Notes: generated from the sequence alone by a model not told the origin. Counted from the first letter of the stretch, positions 53,902-63,390 are shown. The stretch: 64,000 nucleotides of DNA from Thiohalocapsa sp. PB-PSB1 (GCA_016745215.1 CP050890.1:2108001-2172000), one strand, 5' to 3'. A program made the numbers and translations.

Positions 53902-54696
53902 TCAGGCTGCAAGCTCATCTAATCTGAAAGCTCCAGCGGCCTGTCACGACCAATCTTTGTGTCCTGCCATGCGCCGTTGGAGAAATTAGCGGGCATCGCA
54001 ACAGTGGGCATGCAAAGACTCGGTCCACCATCCATGCACCGCTATTGTTCCGGACCTGCAGTCAAACGGGGCTGCGGTCGCACGGATGAAGACATGGGTG
54101 CTGCCTTCAAAACATGTAAGGATTCACCGCAGAGACGCAGAGTGTGCAGAGGGGCCAAGGCGCCTCGTCCGCAAGTGGACCTTTACCAGCAGTGGGAGCG
54201 GCCGGCGTAGGAGCCCGCTTGCGGGCGACCCCGTCGCCTAAGACGCCTAAAAAAGCGCCTAAAAAAGAACACCCACTTTGACCACATCGATGGCGAAGAT
54301 GCCGGCGAACTACATAATGCGCTCGGCGATCCAGCCGCGGCGGTGGTTGACGTTCTTGCCGGAGAACGGACCCTAACCATACAGAAAAGCACGCCGCACG
54401 CACCGGCTCACGCAGTGCAGAACTCCTGACGTATCGAGCTTAACTATCTATTTAGCAGCTCAGTGCCATGCCTGGCTCGACTGCATTTTCGACGCCGGCA
54501 GTGTTACCGCCCTGCTCGGGCCGGCAGACCTGTCTGACCTGTAGGAGCCTCTGCGGACTGGAGCCAGACAATGACGCTTTGGCCGCAGAATTGGACATCG
54601 GTTTTTCTCACGCGAGAGACCAGAGAAAGCCATGATTCCAAACGATCCTTCGGCCTAAATCAATAATTGCAGGTTCAACTGATGAGGAGCGATTCA
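53902..54696. other. Gap with one copy of the dispersed repeat
   Basis: Bases 54096-54230 are a diverged single copy of the 172-bp repeat. Between 54270 and 54430 a short open frame (DGEDAGELHNALGDPAAAVV) looks like a gene scrap without a known family. Nothing else is seen. Confidence 0.55.
54096..54230 (+). repeat. Dispersed repeat, single diverged copy
   Basis: It shares GGGTGCTGCC, GGATTCACCGCAGAGACGCA, AAGGCGCCTCG and GTAGGAGCCCGCTTGCGGGC with the tandem array at 28721-29850, in the same orientation. Confidence 0.85.
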
Positions 54697-55419
54697 ATGC
54701 CAAATTGTGCTGTGGTGGTGGGAGCTGGGAGTGGTACTGGTGCCGAGCTCGCGAAGTTGCTGGTGGATGAGGGCTACGCGGTGGTACTGGCGCGGCGGGA
54801 TGGCGCATCGCTGGCGCCATTGGTCACCGAGATCGAGCAACGCGGCGGATCGGTGTTGGCGGTAGCCGCGGATGCTTCAGATCAGGTGCAGGTTGCGCAT
54901 TTGTTCGACGCTACGGAGCAGCGCTTCGGAACCCCGGAACTGGTGGTGTTCAATGTCGCGGGTATCCATCGAGCTCCCGTCGTGGAGACCAGTGTCGAGC
55001 AGTTTAAGGCGATGTGGCAGGCGTCGTCACTGGGTGGCTTTTTGGTTGGGCGTGAAGCAGCGCAGCGTATGTTGCCGCGGGGTTCGGGATCGATCCTGTT
55101 CGTCGGTGCCACCGCGTCGCTGAAGTCGAGCCCCGAATTCGCTGCCTTTGGCGCTGGCAAACATGGCCTGCGTGCCGTGGCTGGTAGTCTGGCGCGGGAG
55201 TTGGGCGCGCGGGGTATCCACGTAGGACACTTGATCATCGATGGGATCATCGACGTGCCGCGGGTGCATCAATCCATGCCCGAGCTCGTGACCGCGGCAG
55301 GGGAGGGCGGTCTGATCGACCCCAAAAGTATCGCATCGACATTGCTCTGGCTGCATCGGCAACCATCGGATGCCTGGACCTTCGAGCTGGATGTCAGGCC
55401 GTATAAAGAACCCTGGTAG
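54697..55419 (+). CDS. Short-chain dehydrogenase/reductase
   Basis: This 240-residue SDR has the N-terminal cofactor loop (VVVGAGSGTGAELAKLL), the VFNVAGIHRAP segment where NNAG is usual, and a catalytic-region LFVGATASLKSSPEFAAFGA in which the expected YxxxK tyrosine is replaced by phenylalanine (FGAGKHG). Because the tyrosine is missing it may be weakly active or not an oxidoreductase in the usual sense. The start at 54697 has GAGGAG 7 nt upstream. It has no operon partner. Confidence 0.85.
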   Translation: MPNCAVVVGAGSGTGAELAKLLVDEGYAVVLARRDGASLAPLVTEIEQRGGSVLAVAADASDQVQVAHLFDATEQRFGTPELVVFNVAGIHRAPVVETSVEQFKAMWQASSLGGFLVGREAAQRMLPRGSGSILFVGATASLKSSPEFAAFGAGKHGLRAVAGSLARELGARGIHVGHLIIDGIIDVPRVHQSMPELVTAAGEGGLIDPKSIASTLLWLHRQPSDAWTFELDVRPYKEPW

Positions 55420-55961
55420 TATGACATGCACTCTCCCGAGCCTATTTGGACGCTCAGGACGGCTTGGATTTGCTGTTCGTCGGCCGGACCAAACCGCGAC
55501 CGCTGACCCGATGCTGGAACTGGTGCTGCCGGATGCGGCATTGCTGACCGAACTGGATCCCGCTACCCTAACGCCGGGCTTGCTGCCTAGGCTATGGCAT
55601 GCCGGCGAGGTGAGTTGGCCGACGCCGGCGGGTTACTTCTCAGGCCAGTAACTGGTGACCATCGACATCGGCGGCACCATTCTTGGATGAAGCCGATGAA
55701 ACGGCGCAATGGCAATCAACACCTGCACCGGAAACCGGCGGCTTCGGGTCAAGCCTTGAAACGCAAGCTGCATGCCGACCATGTCTTCGTCCAAGCTGGC
55801 TGCATTGCCCAAGGGTTGGCTCGGTATCTGGCAGCCTGCCATCTTCAACGGCACATTTCGATCGCGCCGACAGTTGGTTTGCAAGCGATTCCAGGACAAT
55901 TCTTGCCCTTTTGCTTTGAATAGAAGAAACTCGGCACTCTCGACTCAGGTGACCAGAAGCG
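55420..55961. other. Gap with possible gene scraps
   Basis: A short stretch (LELVLPDAALLTELDPATLT, then LLPRLWHAGEVSWPTPAGYF) reads like the remains of a coding sequence but I know no family. The rest has no support. Confidence 0.35.
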
Positions 55962-56735
55962 ATGGATTACTCCCCAATCGTCAACGAAGTACTGAAAGCC
56001 TTGTGGTGGTTTATTCCGGTCGCGCTTCTCATCAGCTTACTCCAGTCTCCGTGGTTCAAGGGAACCTTAGGCGAGGCCTTCGTCAAACTCACCGCTAAGC
56101 TAAGACTGCCCGCGGATACATATCGGCCGATCCACAATGTAACCTTGTCAACCGCCGATGGCACGACACAGATCGACCACATAGTTGTGTCCCGCTTCGG
56201 CATCTTCGTTGTGGAGACCAAGAATATGAGGGGTTGGATCTTCGGCAGGGAAAACCAACCTCGATGGACACAGAAATTTCATAAGACCTCTTTCAAGTTT
56301 CAAAATCCGCTGCGCCAAAACTACAGGCATGTAAAGGCGCTGGAAGCGGCGCTCGACGTCCCGGCAGGTGCTATCCATTCGGTGGTAGCCTTCGTAGGTG
56401 ACAGCAGGTTCAAAACGCCAATGCCTGCGAACGTCACCCGCAAAAGCGGCTACATCAGGTACATCAAATCCTTTCGTGACCCGGTGTTGTCAGAGCATGA
56501 AGTTGTAACCGCCATCGCCAAGATTCAGTCTAGTCGTCTTGAGCCAAGTTGGAAAACGCATCGCGAGCATGTCAAGCGGCTTGAATCTCGGGCTGATCCC
56601 GCAGCCGAAAAAAAGTGTCCTCAATGCGGTAGTGCCATGGTCTTGCGTACCGCAAAGCGTGGTAGCAACGCGGGCCAGCAGTTTTGGGGTTGCTCGTCGT
56701 ATCCAAAGTGTCGCGTCACGCAAAATATCACCTAA
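55962..56735 (+). CDS. NERD-domain protein with topoisomerase zinc finger
   Basis: This 257-residue protein has an N-terminal membrane helix (LWWFIPVALLISLLQSPWF). A nuclease-related domain (NERD) follows, with the PD-(D/E)XK-like residues in TTQIDHIVVSRFGIFVVETK (D, then E-x-K). A C-terminal four-cysteine zinc finger of the topoisomerase type (CPQCGSAMVLRTAKRG, FWGCSSYPKC) ends the chain. It probably binds or cuts DNA near the membrane. The role is unknown. It is convergent with the hydrogenase operon. Confidence 0.9.
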   Translation: MDYSPIVNEVLKALWWFIPVALLISLLQSPWFKGTLGEAFVKLTAKLRLPADTYRPIHNVTLSTADGTTQIDHIVVSRFGIFVVETKNMRGWIFGRENQPRWTQKFHKTSFKFQNPLRQNYRHVKALEAALDVPAGAIHSVVAFVGDSRFKTPMPANVTRKSGYIRYIKSFRDPVLSEHEVVTAIAKIQSSRLEPSWKTHREHVKRLESRADPAAEKKCPQCGSAMVLRTAKRGSNAGQQFWGCSSYPKCRVTQNIT

Positions 56736-56782
56736 CCGATAAGGTTAGATCGCTCTCGCGAAGCGAGCCGCGATCTGGACTC

Positions 56783-56825
56783 AGGCGATTGCCGGAAAGA
56801 AACATACGCTTTCCGGCAATCGCCT
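56783..56825. terminator. Perfect 17-bp hairpin between convergent operons
   Basis: AGGCGATTGCCGGAAAG (56783-56799) and CTTTCCGGCAATCGCCT (56809-56825) form a perfect stem around nine bases. The second arm touches the stop codon of the hupF/H gene. It likely ends the hydrogenase transcript and perhaps also the NERD transcript. There is no T run, so the mechanism is open. Confidence 0.75.
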
Positions 56826-58156
56826 CAGCGTAAGGCCTGCCGAATGTCGCTTAGCCGCAGGGCGCTGTCCTGGAGATCTTCCGCGGCTGCCAGGGCCGCC
56901 TCGGGTACGTCGGTGACCTCCAGCGTGTTCAGGATCAGCCTGTCGTCGGAGTTGAAAAACTGCACCCACCATAGATTCTGCACAGCGGTCGCGGTCATGC
57001 GGCAGTTGCCATAGCCGCGCGACACTATGTCAATCCAACCGGTGCCTAGGTGCTCGCTCAAAAATGCGAGATCGCCTTCGCCCAGGGGCAGCAGGCTGAG
57101 GTTAACGATGTGCTTCGGCGCATCGCTGTTGTGCTGCCGCAATACAACCTGCTGGTTGAGTTCGGCCAACACGCCAGGGGCGTTCATGACAGCATCCGGC
57201 AAGGGTTTCGAGGCCAGGTCTGCCAGATCCAAGGTTTTGCTTGCGCCGTCAAAGGCCATGTCGCGGACAAAGCCGGGGATGTTGCCGACTTCCAGCACAT
57301 CGCGCAGAACGTTGCCGGCGGCATCGGTCTCGCGCACCCGCCAGACGCCGGCTAAACGCGTTTCTTGTGCTGCGGTTCCGCCAGTGTTCCGAGCGAGTGT
57401 CGATGTTGCGTTGTGCAGGAGGTTCTGAACCGGATGCTGGATGATGTCCGACTGTAATCGGTCATGCGCGCCGAGCTGTAGGATACTGACCTCTCCTTCG
57501 CCGAGGCTGTTCTCCAGCAAGCGTAGATTTGCCTGATCCAGCACGCTCAGGTCCAGGATCTGCGATGTTGTGCCGATGCGATCGTCCGCCAGCGCATCCT
57601 GTAATGCATCCAGCAAGCGCAGGCCCTGGTCCAGTCCGACAATCTCTTCAGGCTCAGGCAACAAGGGCTGGCGATAGGTCTGCATCCGCTCGGGCATGGG
57701 CAGATAGTCCAAGCGCTCGGCATCGGGTTCATCCGGCTGGCTGCCGGGGCCGACCGCGCCTGCCGGCAGCGGATGTCGGTCGTCTAGCGGATGGTCATTG
57801 TGCATGTCAACGCGGGCGGCCTGTTGGTCCGGAACTTCGGCGGACGCTGCCGTATTCTGGCGCAAAAACGCCGGCAACTCCGGCTCCCGTCCGATCAGGT
57901 CGGCGAACAGATGCTCCACCGATTCGCCTTGCTGTACCGCATCCAACGCGGTGAGGGCATCGCGGATGTGCATGGCCCGCTGCTCGTCGATGACATCGCG
58001 GGCGGCACCGAGGAACACCAGCAGCCAGGTGCCCGGCGGCTGCTCGCCCACCAGGCGTAGGTCGACCTGTTGGCGTTGGCTGTCATCGCCGCCATCGTCG
58101 CACCATGCCCAGCCGTCGGCGGTTTCGATTACCTGCATTGGTATCGCAATGCACAT
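56825..58156 (-). CDS. HupF-HupH fusion, hydrogenase maturation protein
   Basis: This 443-residue protein joins two maturation factors. Residues 1 to about 95 are a HypC/HupF chaperone (MCIAIPMQVIE with the essential Cys2, then PGTWLLVFLGAARDVID). A low-complexity, proline- and aspartate-rich linker spans about 100-175. The rest is HupH: LGEGEVSILQLGAHDRLQSD, WRVRE, and LGTGWIDIVSRGYGNCRMTA then WWVQFFNSDDRLILNTLEV. HupF protects the large subunit and HupH helps build the small-subunit clusters. The start at 58156 overlaps the hupD stop (TGATG). Upstream in-frame residues overlap hupD and are not used. Confidence 0.9.
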   Translation of the reverse strand: MCIAIPMQVIETADGWAWCDDGGDDSQRQQVDLRLVGEQPPGTWLLVFLGAARDVIDEQRAMHIRDALTALDAVQQGESVEHLFADLIGREPELPAFLRQNTAASAEVPDQQAARVDMHNDHPLDDRHPLPAGAVGPGSQPDEPDAERLDYLPMPERMQTYRQPLLPEPEEIVGLDQGLRLLDALQDALADDRIGTTSQILDLSVLDQANLRLLENSLGEGEVSILQLGAHDRLQSDIIQHPVQNLLHNATSTLARNTGGTAAQETRLAGVWRVRETDAAGNVLRDVLEVGNIPGFVRDMAFDGASKTLDLADLASKPLPDAVMNAPGVLAELNQQVVLRQHNSDAPKHIVNLSLLPLGEGDLAFLSEHLGTGWIDIVSRGYGNCRMTATAVQNLWWVQFFNSDDRLILNTLEVTDVPEAALAAAEDLQDSALRLSDIRQALR

Positions 58157-58869
58157 CAGCTTGTCTCCAGGTTCTGCCCGTTTCGCCCTGGCCATGCACA
58201 GAGGCGCGGCAACAAGCGCGCATCGCCGTCGCGACAGGCTTGCTCTGCTGCCGGCCGGCCGGTTTCGTACGCGGCCAGGTCCAGGGCCGGATGCGGCAAG
58301 TCGCCGGACTCGGGCGAGATCTCGGCGTCCTGCAGCGGAGTGACTGCAAGCTCGGCTAAATAATCCAAGGCCATCTGGATGGCCGGCTGGATTTGCTCTC
58401 TGACCTCGGGGCGCAGGCTGCCACCGAAATCTTCCAACGCCACCGGCTGCACTCCGATCAACAAAAGATGCCGCGGGGAATCGCCAAACAGATCCGCCAG
58501 AGCCAGCACCTCCTGGAAGCCTGTCTGGTGCAGGCTCATCTTTTTCGCGCCCATGAACTTGGGCACGGCATCTCCTGCGACGCGTTTCAGGGTGCCCGCC
58601 GGCAGGCCATAGTCAACCGCATCGAAGACCACCAGCACATCCGCCGCGCGCACGCGATCCAGTAAATACAGGCCCTGGGTGCCGCCGTCCAATAGGGTGA
58701 CATGCGGCGCAAAACGATGCGTTGCCGCCATTGCCTGCACGCAGCGCACCCCGAACCCCTCGTCCGCCCATAACAGGTTGCCGATCCCGAGCAATAACAC
58801 CCGCGGCGGCAACTCGGCCGATGGCGCACCAGCGTTCAGCGGTTGTGGATTTTCGGCGTCAGTCGTCAT
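58156..58869 (-). CDS. hupD: Hydrogenase maturation endopeptidase HupD
   Basis: This 237-residue protease of the HyaD/HupD family carries the nickel-sensing residues: E in GNLLWADEGFGVR, D in VVFDAVDYG and H in MSLHQTGFQE. It removes the C-terminal tail of HupL after nickel insertion. The chain is longer than the usual 190-200 residues because of about 35 extra residues at the C terminus. ATG at 58869 is taken as start; a start six codons upstream is possible. It overlaps hupF/H by one base. Confidence 0.94.
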   Translation of the reverse strand: MTTDAENPQPLNAGAPSAELPPRVLLLGIGNLLWADEGFGVRCVQAMAATHRFAPHVTLLDGGTQGLYLLDRVRAADVLVVFDAVDYGLPAGTLKRVAGDAVPKFMGAKKMSLHQTGFQEVLALADLFGDSPRHLLLIGVQPVALEDFGGSLRPEVREQIQPAIQMALDYLAELAVTPLQDAEISPESGDLPHPALDLAAYETGRPAAEQACRDGDARLLPRLCAWPGRNGQNLETS

Positions 58870-58917
58870 TGATTGAATAGAGTGCAAAGAGTTGGCGTAT
58901 CGATCTCATGAGCTGCC

Positions 58918-59046
58918 TCTATGATGGCTGTTGCCGTAATTGCAGTTCCCGGCGCTCGCTCTCGCTCATATCGTCGAGTTCCTCCAGTAGATGCTCGAGA
59001 TCCAACTCTGCATGGCGCCCTGCGCCCAGGAGCTCCCGGAGCTTGC
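58918..59046 (-). pseudogene. DUF29-family fragment in the hup operon
   Basis: About 40 codons read LRELLGAGRHAELDLEHLLE, then ELDDMSESERRELQLRQQ and a stop. This is the conserved N-terminal core of DUF29 proteins, which are normally about 145 residues. It lies between hupC and hupD and joins directly to a scrap of the MITE-like element, so it is an insertion scar. Confidence 0.75.
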
Positions 59047-59072
59047 AAAACTCAGGACATTTCGACAGCCTA
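59047..59072. repeat. MITE-like element terminus, 26 bp
   Basis: ACTCAGGACATTTCGACAGC followed by CTA equals the right end of the copy at 251-502. Only this end is left. It marks a former insertion between hupC and hupD. Confidence 0.8.
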
Positions 59073-59084
59073 GCTTGCCCCTGG

Positions 59085-59813
59085 TCATGGACGATCGTCC
59101 TTGAACATGCGCCAACCGCTGACCATGGTGCTGATCAGGCTCTGGCGCGACAGCATGTCCTCGCGGATGGCGGTATATACATGCAGCATCACAAAGATGA
59201 CGATCACCCACATGCCCCAGTGGTGCCAAATGCGCACATCCTGGCTCTGGCCGACAAACGGAATGACCCAGCCGAACAGTTGATCCTGCCAACTGCCAAG
59301 CCCTGTCTGCTCCGAGTACAGCGCAAAGCCGGTGACCATCATCACCAACCCGCCAACGCTGATGATGACCACCATGAACAGGTGCGCCAGCGGATTGTGG
59401 CCATAATATTTTTTCGGCTCCAGCTCCTGGAATGCATACCAGCGCACCTCATGCCAGAGTTCCTGCCAGAACGTGCGCCGCCAAAACGGCAATGTGAACA
59501 GCTGGTGCGCATACCGATTGCCGGCAAACGCCCAATACAGACGGAACAGAAAGCCGACCGCAAACACATAGGCCGCGGCAAAATGGATGAAGCGCATATA
59601 GCCCATGACAAAATGATCGCTGGCCTCGCCGGGCATGCTCGGCAGTGGATTGGCGATGAACCAGCCGGTGATCGCCAGTAAGGTGATGGCGAGCGCATTG
59701 ATCCAGTGCCAGGCGCGCAATGGCGCCTGATATACATACACGGCCGTGCGCCTGGCGCTCGGCACGCTGCGCCGCCGCCGCTCGCGGAGAAAATCTTCTT
59801 TGGTGGCACTCAT
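59085..59813 (-). CDS. hupC: Hydrogenase cytochrome b subunit HupC
   Basis: This 242-residue b-type cytochrome of the HyaC/HupC family has four transmembrane helices with haem-ligand histidines in APLRAWHWINALAITLLAIT, MRFIHFAAAYVFAVGF and WHHWGMWVIVIFVMLHVYTA. It takes electrons from HupSL into the quinone pool and anchors the enzyme on the periplasmic side. ATG at 59813 has AGAGG upstream; an earlier ATG gives 15 extra residues without likeness. It lies 75 bp after hupL. Confidence 0.95.
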   Translation of the reverse strand: MSATKEDFLRERRRRSVPSARRTAVYVYQAPLRAWHWINALAITLLAITGWFIANPLPSMPGEASDHFVMGYMRFIHFAAAYVFAVGFLFRLYWAFAGNRYAHQLFTLPFWRRTFWQELWHEVRWYAFQELEPKKYYGHNPLAHLFMVVIISVGGLVMMVTGFALYSEQTGLGSWQDQLFGWVIPFVGQSQDVRIWHHWGMWVIVIFVMLHVYTAIREDMLSRQSLISTMVSGWRMFKDDRP

Positions 59814-59888
59814 CGAAGCCTCTGTTTGATCGAGTGTAGGCGATTTCTGTCTTATCACGCCGGTGCGCGATGCGTGCAGGGTGCGGGT

Positions 59889-61682
59889 TCAGCGAACCTT
59901 GACCCGCGTCAACTCCTGTCCGTCCGGACTCATCACATGGGTCGAGCATGCCAGGCAGGGGTCGAAGCTGTGCAATGTGCGCAGGATCTCCAATGGCTCG
60001 TCGGCCTTGGCCAAGGGCGTGTTCAACAAAGCTGCCTCGAAGGCGCCGATGTTGCCGGCCGGGTCGCGCGGGGAACCGTTCCAGGTGGTGGGCACCACGG
60101 CCTGATAATTCTCGATCTTGCCCTTTTTGATGACGATCCAGTGCCCGAGCGCGCCGCGGGGGGCCTCGGTGGTGCCGACGCCCTTGGCCCGTTTCGGCCA
60201 GGTGCGCGGCTCCCACTGGTCGATATTGGCGGTGGCGGTATCGCCGGCCTTGATATTGGCGACCAATTTGTCCTGGAAATAGCGCATTTTGTGTGCCGCC
60301 CAGGAAGCCTCGAGCCCGCGTGCGGCGGTGCGACCCAGGGTCGAGAACAAGGCGTTCAGCGGCAGGCCGAGATCGGTCAGCACTTTGTCCACCGGCTCCT
60401 TGAACTCGGGTTTGTTCTGCGCATATCCGATCACCCAGCGTGCCAGCGGACCGACCTCCATGGCATGGCCGCGCCAACGCGGGGCCTTGATCCAGGAATA
60501 CTTGGCTCCCTCGTCCACGGCCTCGATGCGGGTCGAGGTGCCCTTGGCGTTCGGTCCAAGCACATAGTTGGCTTCGGTGACCCCATCCCAAGGATGCAGG
60601 CCTTTGCTCTCGTCGTCATAGCGGAACCAGGAATGGTCGACGAACTCCTGGATTTCGTCCGGATCGCGCAGGTCAACATCATGGATTTCGCCCAGATCGC
60701 CATTGATGATGGCGCCCCGCGGCAGCATCAGATTCGCTGCCGAATCGTCGTTGGCATGATCCGGGATGTCGCCGTAGGACATCACCGAACGACTGCTCAG
60801 ACCGCCGCCATAGGTCCAGTCCTTGTAGAACGACGCGATGGCCAGCAGATCCGGAATGTACACCTGATCGATGAAATCGATGGTGCGATCGATAATGGAC
60901 GACACCAGATTCAACCGCTCCATGTTCACCGCTCCCACCGCGCCAACGCCGTCGACGTTGATGGCGCAGGGCATACCGCCGACCAGCCAGTTCGGATGCG
61001 GATTCTTGCCGCCATAGACGGTGTGAATTTTGACGATCTCCTTTTGGAAATCCAGTGCTTCCAGATAATGCGCCACCGCCATCAGGTTTGCCTCGGCGGG
61101 CAATTTGTAGGCCGGGTTGCCCCAGTAACCATTCATGAACGGCCCGAGCTGTCCAGACTCCACAAAGCGCTTGATGCGAGTCTGCACATCGCGAAAATAG
61201 CCCGGCGATGACATGGGCCAATTGCTGATGGACTGGGCCAGTTGCGAAGTCGCCTTTGGGTCTGCCTGCAATGACGCCACCACATCCACCCAGTCGAGCG
61301 CGTGCAGGTGATAGAAATGCACCAGATGATCCTGCGCCTGCAATGTCAGCTGCATGATATTGCGGATCGAATTGGCATTCTCCGGGATCGGTATGCCGAG
61401 CGCGTCTTCCACCGCGCGCACCGAGGTCAAGGCATGGGTGCCGGTGCAAACACCGCAGATCCGCTCGGTAAAGGCCCAGGCATCGCGCGGATCGCGCCCC
61501 TTCAGGATCACCTCCAATCCGCGCCACATGGTGCCGCTGGAGACCGCATTGCGGATGACATTGTTCTCGTCCAGATTGACCTCGCAGCGCATATGACCCT
61601 CGATGCGGGTTACAGGGTCCACCACCACGCGTTTGCCGGAGTTGTCGAGATCGAAGCCGTTTGGGGTACTGAACGCTGTCAT
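59889..61682 (-). CDS. hupL: Uptake [NiFe]-hydrogenase large subunit HupL
   Basis: This 597-residue catalytic subunit has the two nickel-binding motifs: L1 RICGVCTGTHAL near residue 73 and L2 DPCLACSTHVM at the C terminus. A 13-14 residue tail after the histidine is the HupD cleavage peptide. It oxidises hydrogen at the NiFe(CN)2CO centre. The N-terminal RIEGHMRCEVNLD motif is conserved. The start overlaps the hupS stop by four bases (ATGA). Confidence 0.98.
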   Translation of the reverse strand: MTAFSTPNGFDLDNSGKRVVVDPVTRIEGHMRCEVNLDENNVIRNAVSSGTMWRGLEVILKGRDPRDAWAFTERICGVCTGTHALTSVRAVEDALGIPIPENANSIRNIMQLTLQAQDHLVHFYHLHALDWVDVVASLQADPKATSQLAQSISNWPMSSPGYFRDVQTRIKRFVESGQLGPFMNGYWGNPAYKLPAEANLMAVAHYLEALDFQKEIVKIHTVYGGKNPHPNWLVGGMPCAINVDGVGAVGAVNMERLNLVSSIIDRTIDFIDQVYIPDLLAIASFYKDWTYGGGLSSRSVMSYGDIPDHANDDSAANLMLPRGAIINGDLGEIHDVDLRDPDEIQEFVDHSWFRYDDESKGLHPWDGVTEANYVLGPNAKGTSTRIEAVDEGAKYSWIKAPRWRGHAMEVGPLARWVIGYAQNKPEFKEPVDKVLTDLGLPLNALFSTLGRTAARGLEASWAAHKMRYFQDKLVANIKAGDTATANIDQWEPRTWPKRAKGVGTTEAPRGALGHWIVIKKGKIENYQAVVPTTWNGSPRDPAGNIGAFEAALLNTPLAKADEPLEILRTLHSFDPCLACSTHVMSPDGQELTRVKVR

Positions 61683-62821
61683 GACGGATCACCTGCCTTG
61701 CCATTATCGGCTTGCTCGTTCGAGTTGGCCGGTTGATCGCCGGCATTGACGTTATGCTGCTTTGCGCGCTGGACCACGCTGTAGGCAGCATGCGCGCCGA
61801 TGGCCGCGCCGACCAAGCCGGCGGCGCCCAAGCCGACCTTGTCCGCATTCGCCTCGATGCCGAACACATGGGTGTCGGTGGTGTGCTGGTAAAAGCTGCC
61901 CTTGTCCCAGAAGCCATCTTCGGAACAGCCGATGCAGCCATGTCCGGACTGGATCGGGAACGACACGCCATTGTTCCAGCGCACCGTCGAGCAGGCGTTG
62001 TAGGTGGTCGGACCCTTGCAGCCGACCTTATACAAACAGTAGCCCTTGCGTGCCCCTTCGTCATCAAAAGACTCGACGAACTGACCGGCATCGAAATGCG
62101 GCCGACGATAGCACTTGTCGTGGATGCGCTGGCCATAGAACATCAGCGGCCGGCCCTGTCGATCCAGCGCTGGAATGCGGTCGAAGGTGAGCATGTAGGC
62201 AATCACGCCGGTCATCACCTCAGCGATCGGCGGGCAGCCGGGCACTTTGATGATGGGCTTATCCCGGATCACCTGATCCACCGGAGTCGCGCGGGTCGGA
62301 TTCGGCCTTGCCGCCTGCACACAGCCCCAGGATGCGCAGCTTCCCCAAGAGATGACCGCCTTGCAATCCTTGGCCACCTCCTGCAGTTGTTCCACGAACG
62401 GCCGACCACCGATGATGCAGCTCATGCCCTGCTGCTGTAATGGCGGGTTGCCCTCCACGGCCAGGATGTAATTATCCTTATACTTTTCTGTGATCTCGGT
62501 CAGGATGGCCTCCGCCTGATGCCCGGCCGAGGCCATGATCAGATCATCGTAGTCCAGGGAGATCATGGACAAAATAACGTCCGAGGCCAGCGGATGTGCC
62601 GAGCGGATAAAGGATTCGGAACAACAGGTGCATTCCAGCCCGTGCAACCAGAGCACCGGAATGCGCGGCTTGGTCTCCATCGCATGCGCGATCTCGCCCG
62701 CGAAGCTGGGCGCTAGACCCAGCGCGGTTGCGGTCAAACCGCAGAATTTGAGAAAACTGCGTCGAGTGATGCCCTGACGGCGCATGACCTGGTAAAAGGT
62801 CTCGGATGTCGATGCCGACAT
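61679..62821 (-). CDS. hupS: Uptake [NiFe]-hydrogenase small subunit HupS
   Basis: This 380-residue iron-sulfur subunit starts with a Tat signal (ITRRSFLKFCGLTATALGLA), which carries the folded dimer to the periplasm. The proximal cluster motif LHGLECTCCSES, the ISWGSCASWG region and the late cysteines GCKGPTTYNACSTVRWNNG and GHGCIGCSEDGFWD hold the medial and distal clusters. A C-terminal hydrophobic stretch (GLGAAGLVGAAIGAHAAYSV) anchors it to the membrane. It is the first gene of the hup operon. Confidence 0.98.
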   Translation of the reverse strand: MSASTSETFYQVMRRQGITRRSFLKFCGLTATALGLAPSFAGEIAHAMETKPRIPVLWLHGLECTCCSESFIRSAHPLASDVILSMISLDYDDLIMASAGHQAEAILTEITEKYKDNYILAVEGNPPLQQQGMSCIIGGRPFVEQLQEVAKDCKAVISWGSCASWGCVQAARPNPTRATPVDQVIRDKPIIKVPGCPPIAEVMTGVIAYMLTFDRIPALDRQGRPLMFYGQRIHDKCYRRPHFDAGQFVESFDDEGARKGYCLYKVGCKGPTTYNACSTVRWNNGVSFPIQSGHGCIGCSEDGFWDKGSFYQHTTDTHVFGIEANADKVGLGAAGLVGAAIGAHAAYSVVQRAKQHNVNAGDQPANSNEQADNGKAGDPS

Positions 62822-63051
62822 TGGCTGATCCTCCCCATGAGTGCGTGAGCGACGCGGACCATGCAGCTCAATGCTTGCATCAGCACCGTCTTTATGGTTA
62901 TCTGCGGTTTAATGCATAGACTGGGCCAATATCCCATTGGCCTTTTGAATCAGATCACCGCGGTTTTGATCACGACTTTACAGGTTCGCGGAGACAGAGA
63001 CAGCGGATGTCAGACATCCGTCATCTTGTCCGATCAGCGACAAACAGCCTG

Positions 63052-63342
63052 TCAGGTTGTCGACAAAGACCCAGGCTGCATGGCGACCGTCTTGATATGC
63101 CGCGCAACAGCGTGTCGCCGGTCGAAAATGTGGGTGCCGGCGCTGCTGAGGAAGGCCACGGCCGATACCTGGTGGACCGTGCCTATGCCTTTGCTGGATA
63201 GGCCGATCAACGACCATCCCTTGGTCAACAGTGGGGCGGCCGGCCAGGACAGCATGGACAGCCCGCTCAGGGCGAGCAGCGTCCCCGAGGTGACCAAGGC
63301 CAGGGTAATGATGGGGCGCCGATTGTTGAGGTGATTCGACAT
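63052..63342 (-). CDS. Small membrane protein, DUF4405-like
   Basis: This 96-residue protein has two hydrophobic helices: IITLALVTSGTLLALSGLSM and TVHQVSAVAFLSSAGTHIFD. Histidines at the helix ends recall the cytochrome b561-like DUF4405 family, in which they may bind haem. Its place upstream of hupS on the same strand allows cotranscription, but the 230-bp gap makes that unsure. An electron-transfer role is only a suggestion. Confidence 0.65.
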   Translation of the reverse strand: MSNHLNNRRPIITLALVTSGTLLALSGLSMLSWPAAPLLTKGWSLIGLSSKGIGTVHQVSAVAFLSSAGTHIFDRRHAVARHIKTVAMQPGSLSTT

Positions 63343-63390
63343 AAGGATCTCCGATGAAATCGCGGCATGCAAACGATCGAGTATCACGAA

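Noticed and set aside
60679..62136. 485-codon open frame overlapping hupL and hupS
   Set aside because: It lies in another frame of the hydrogenase genes, whose motifs fully explain the region.
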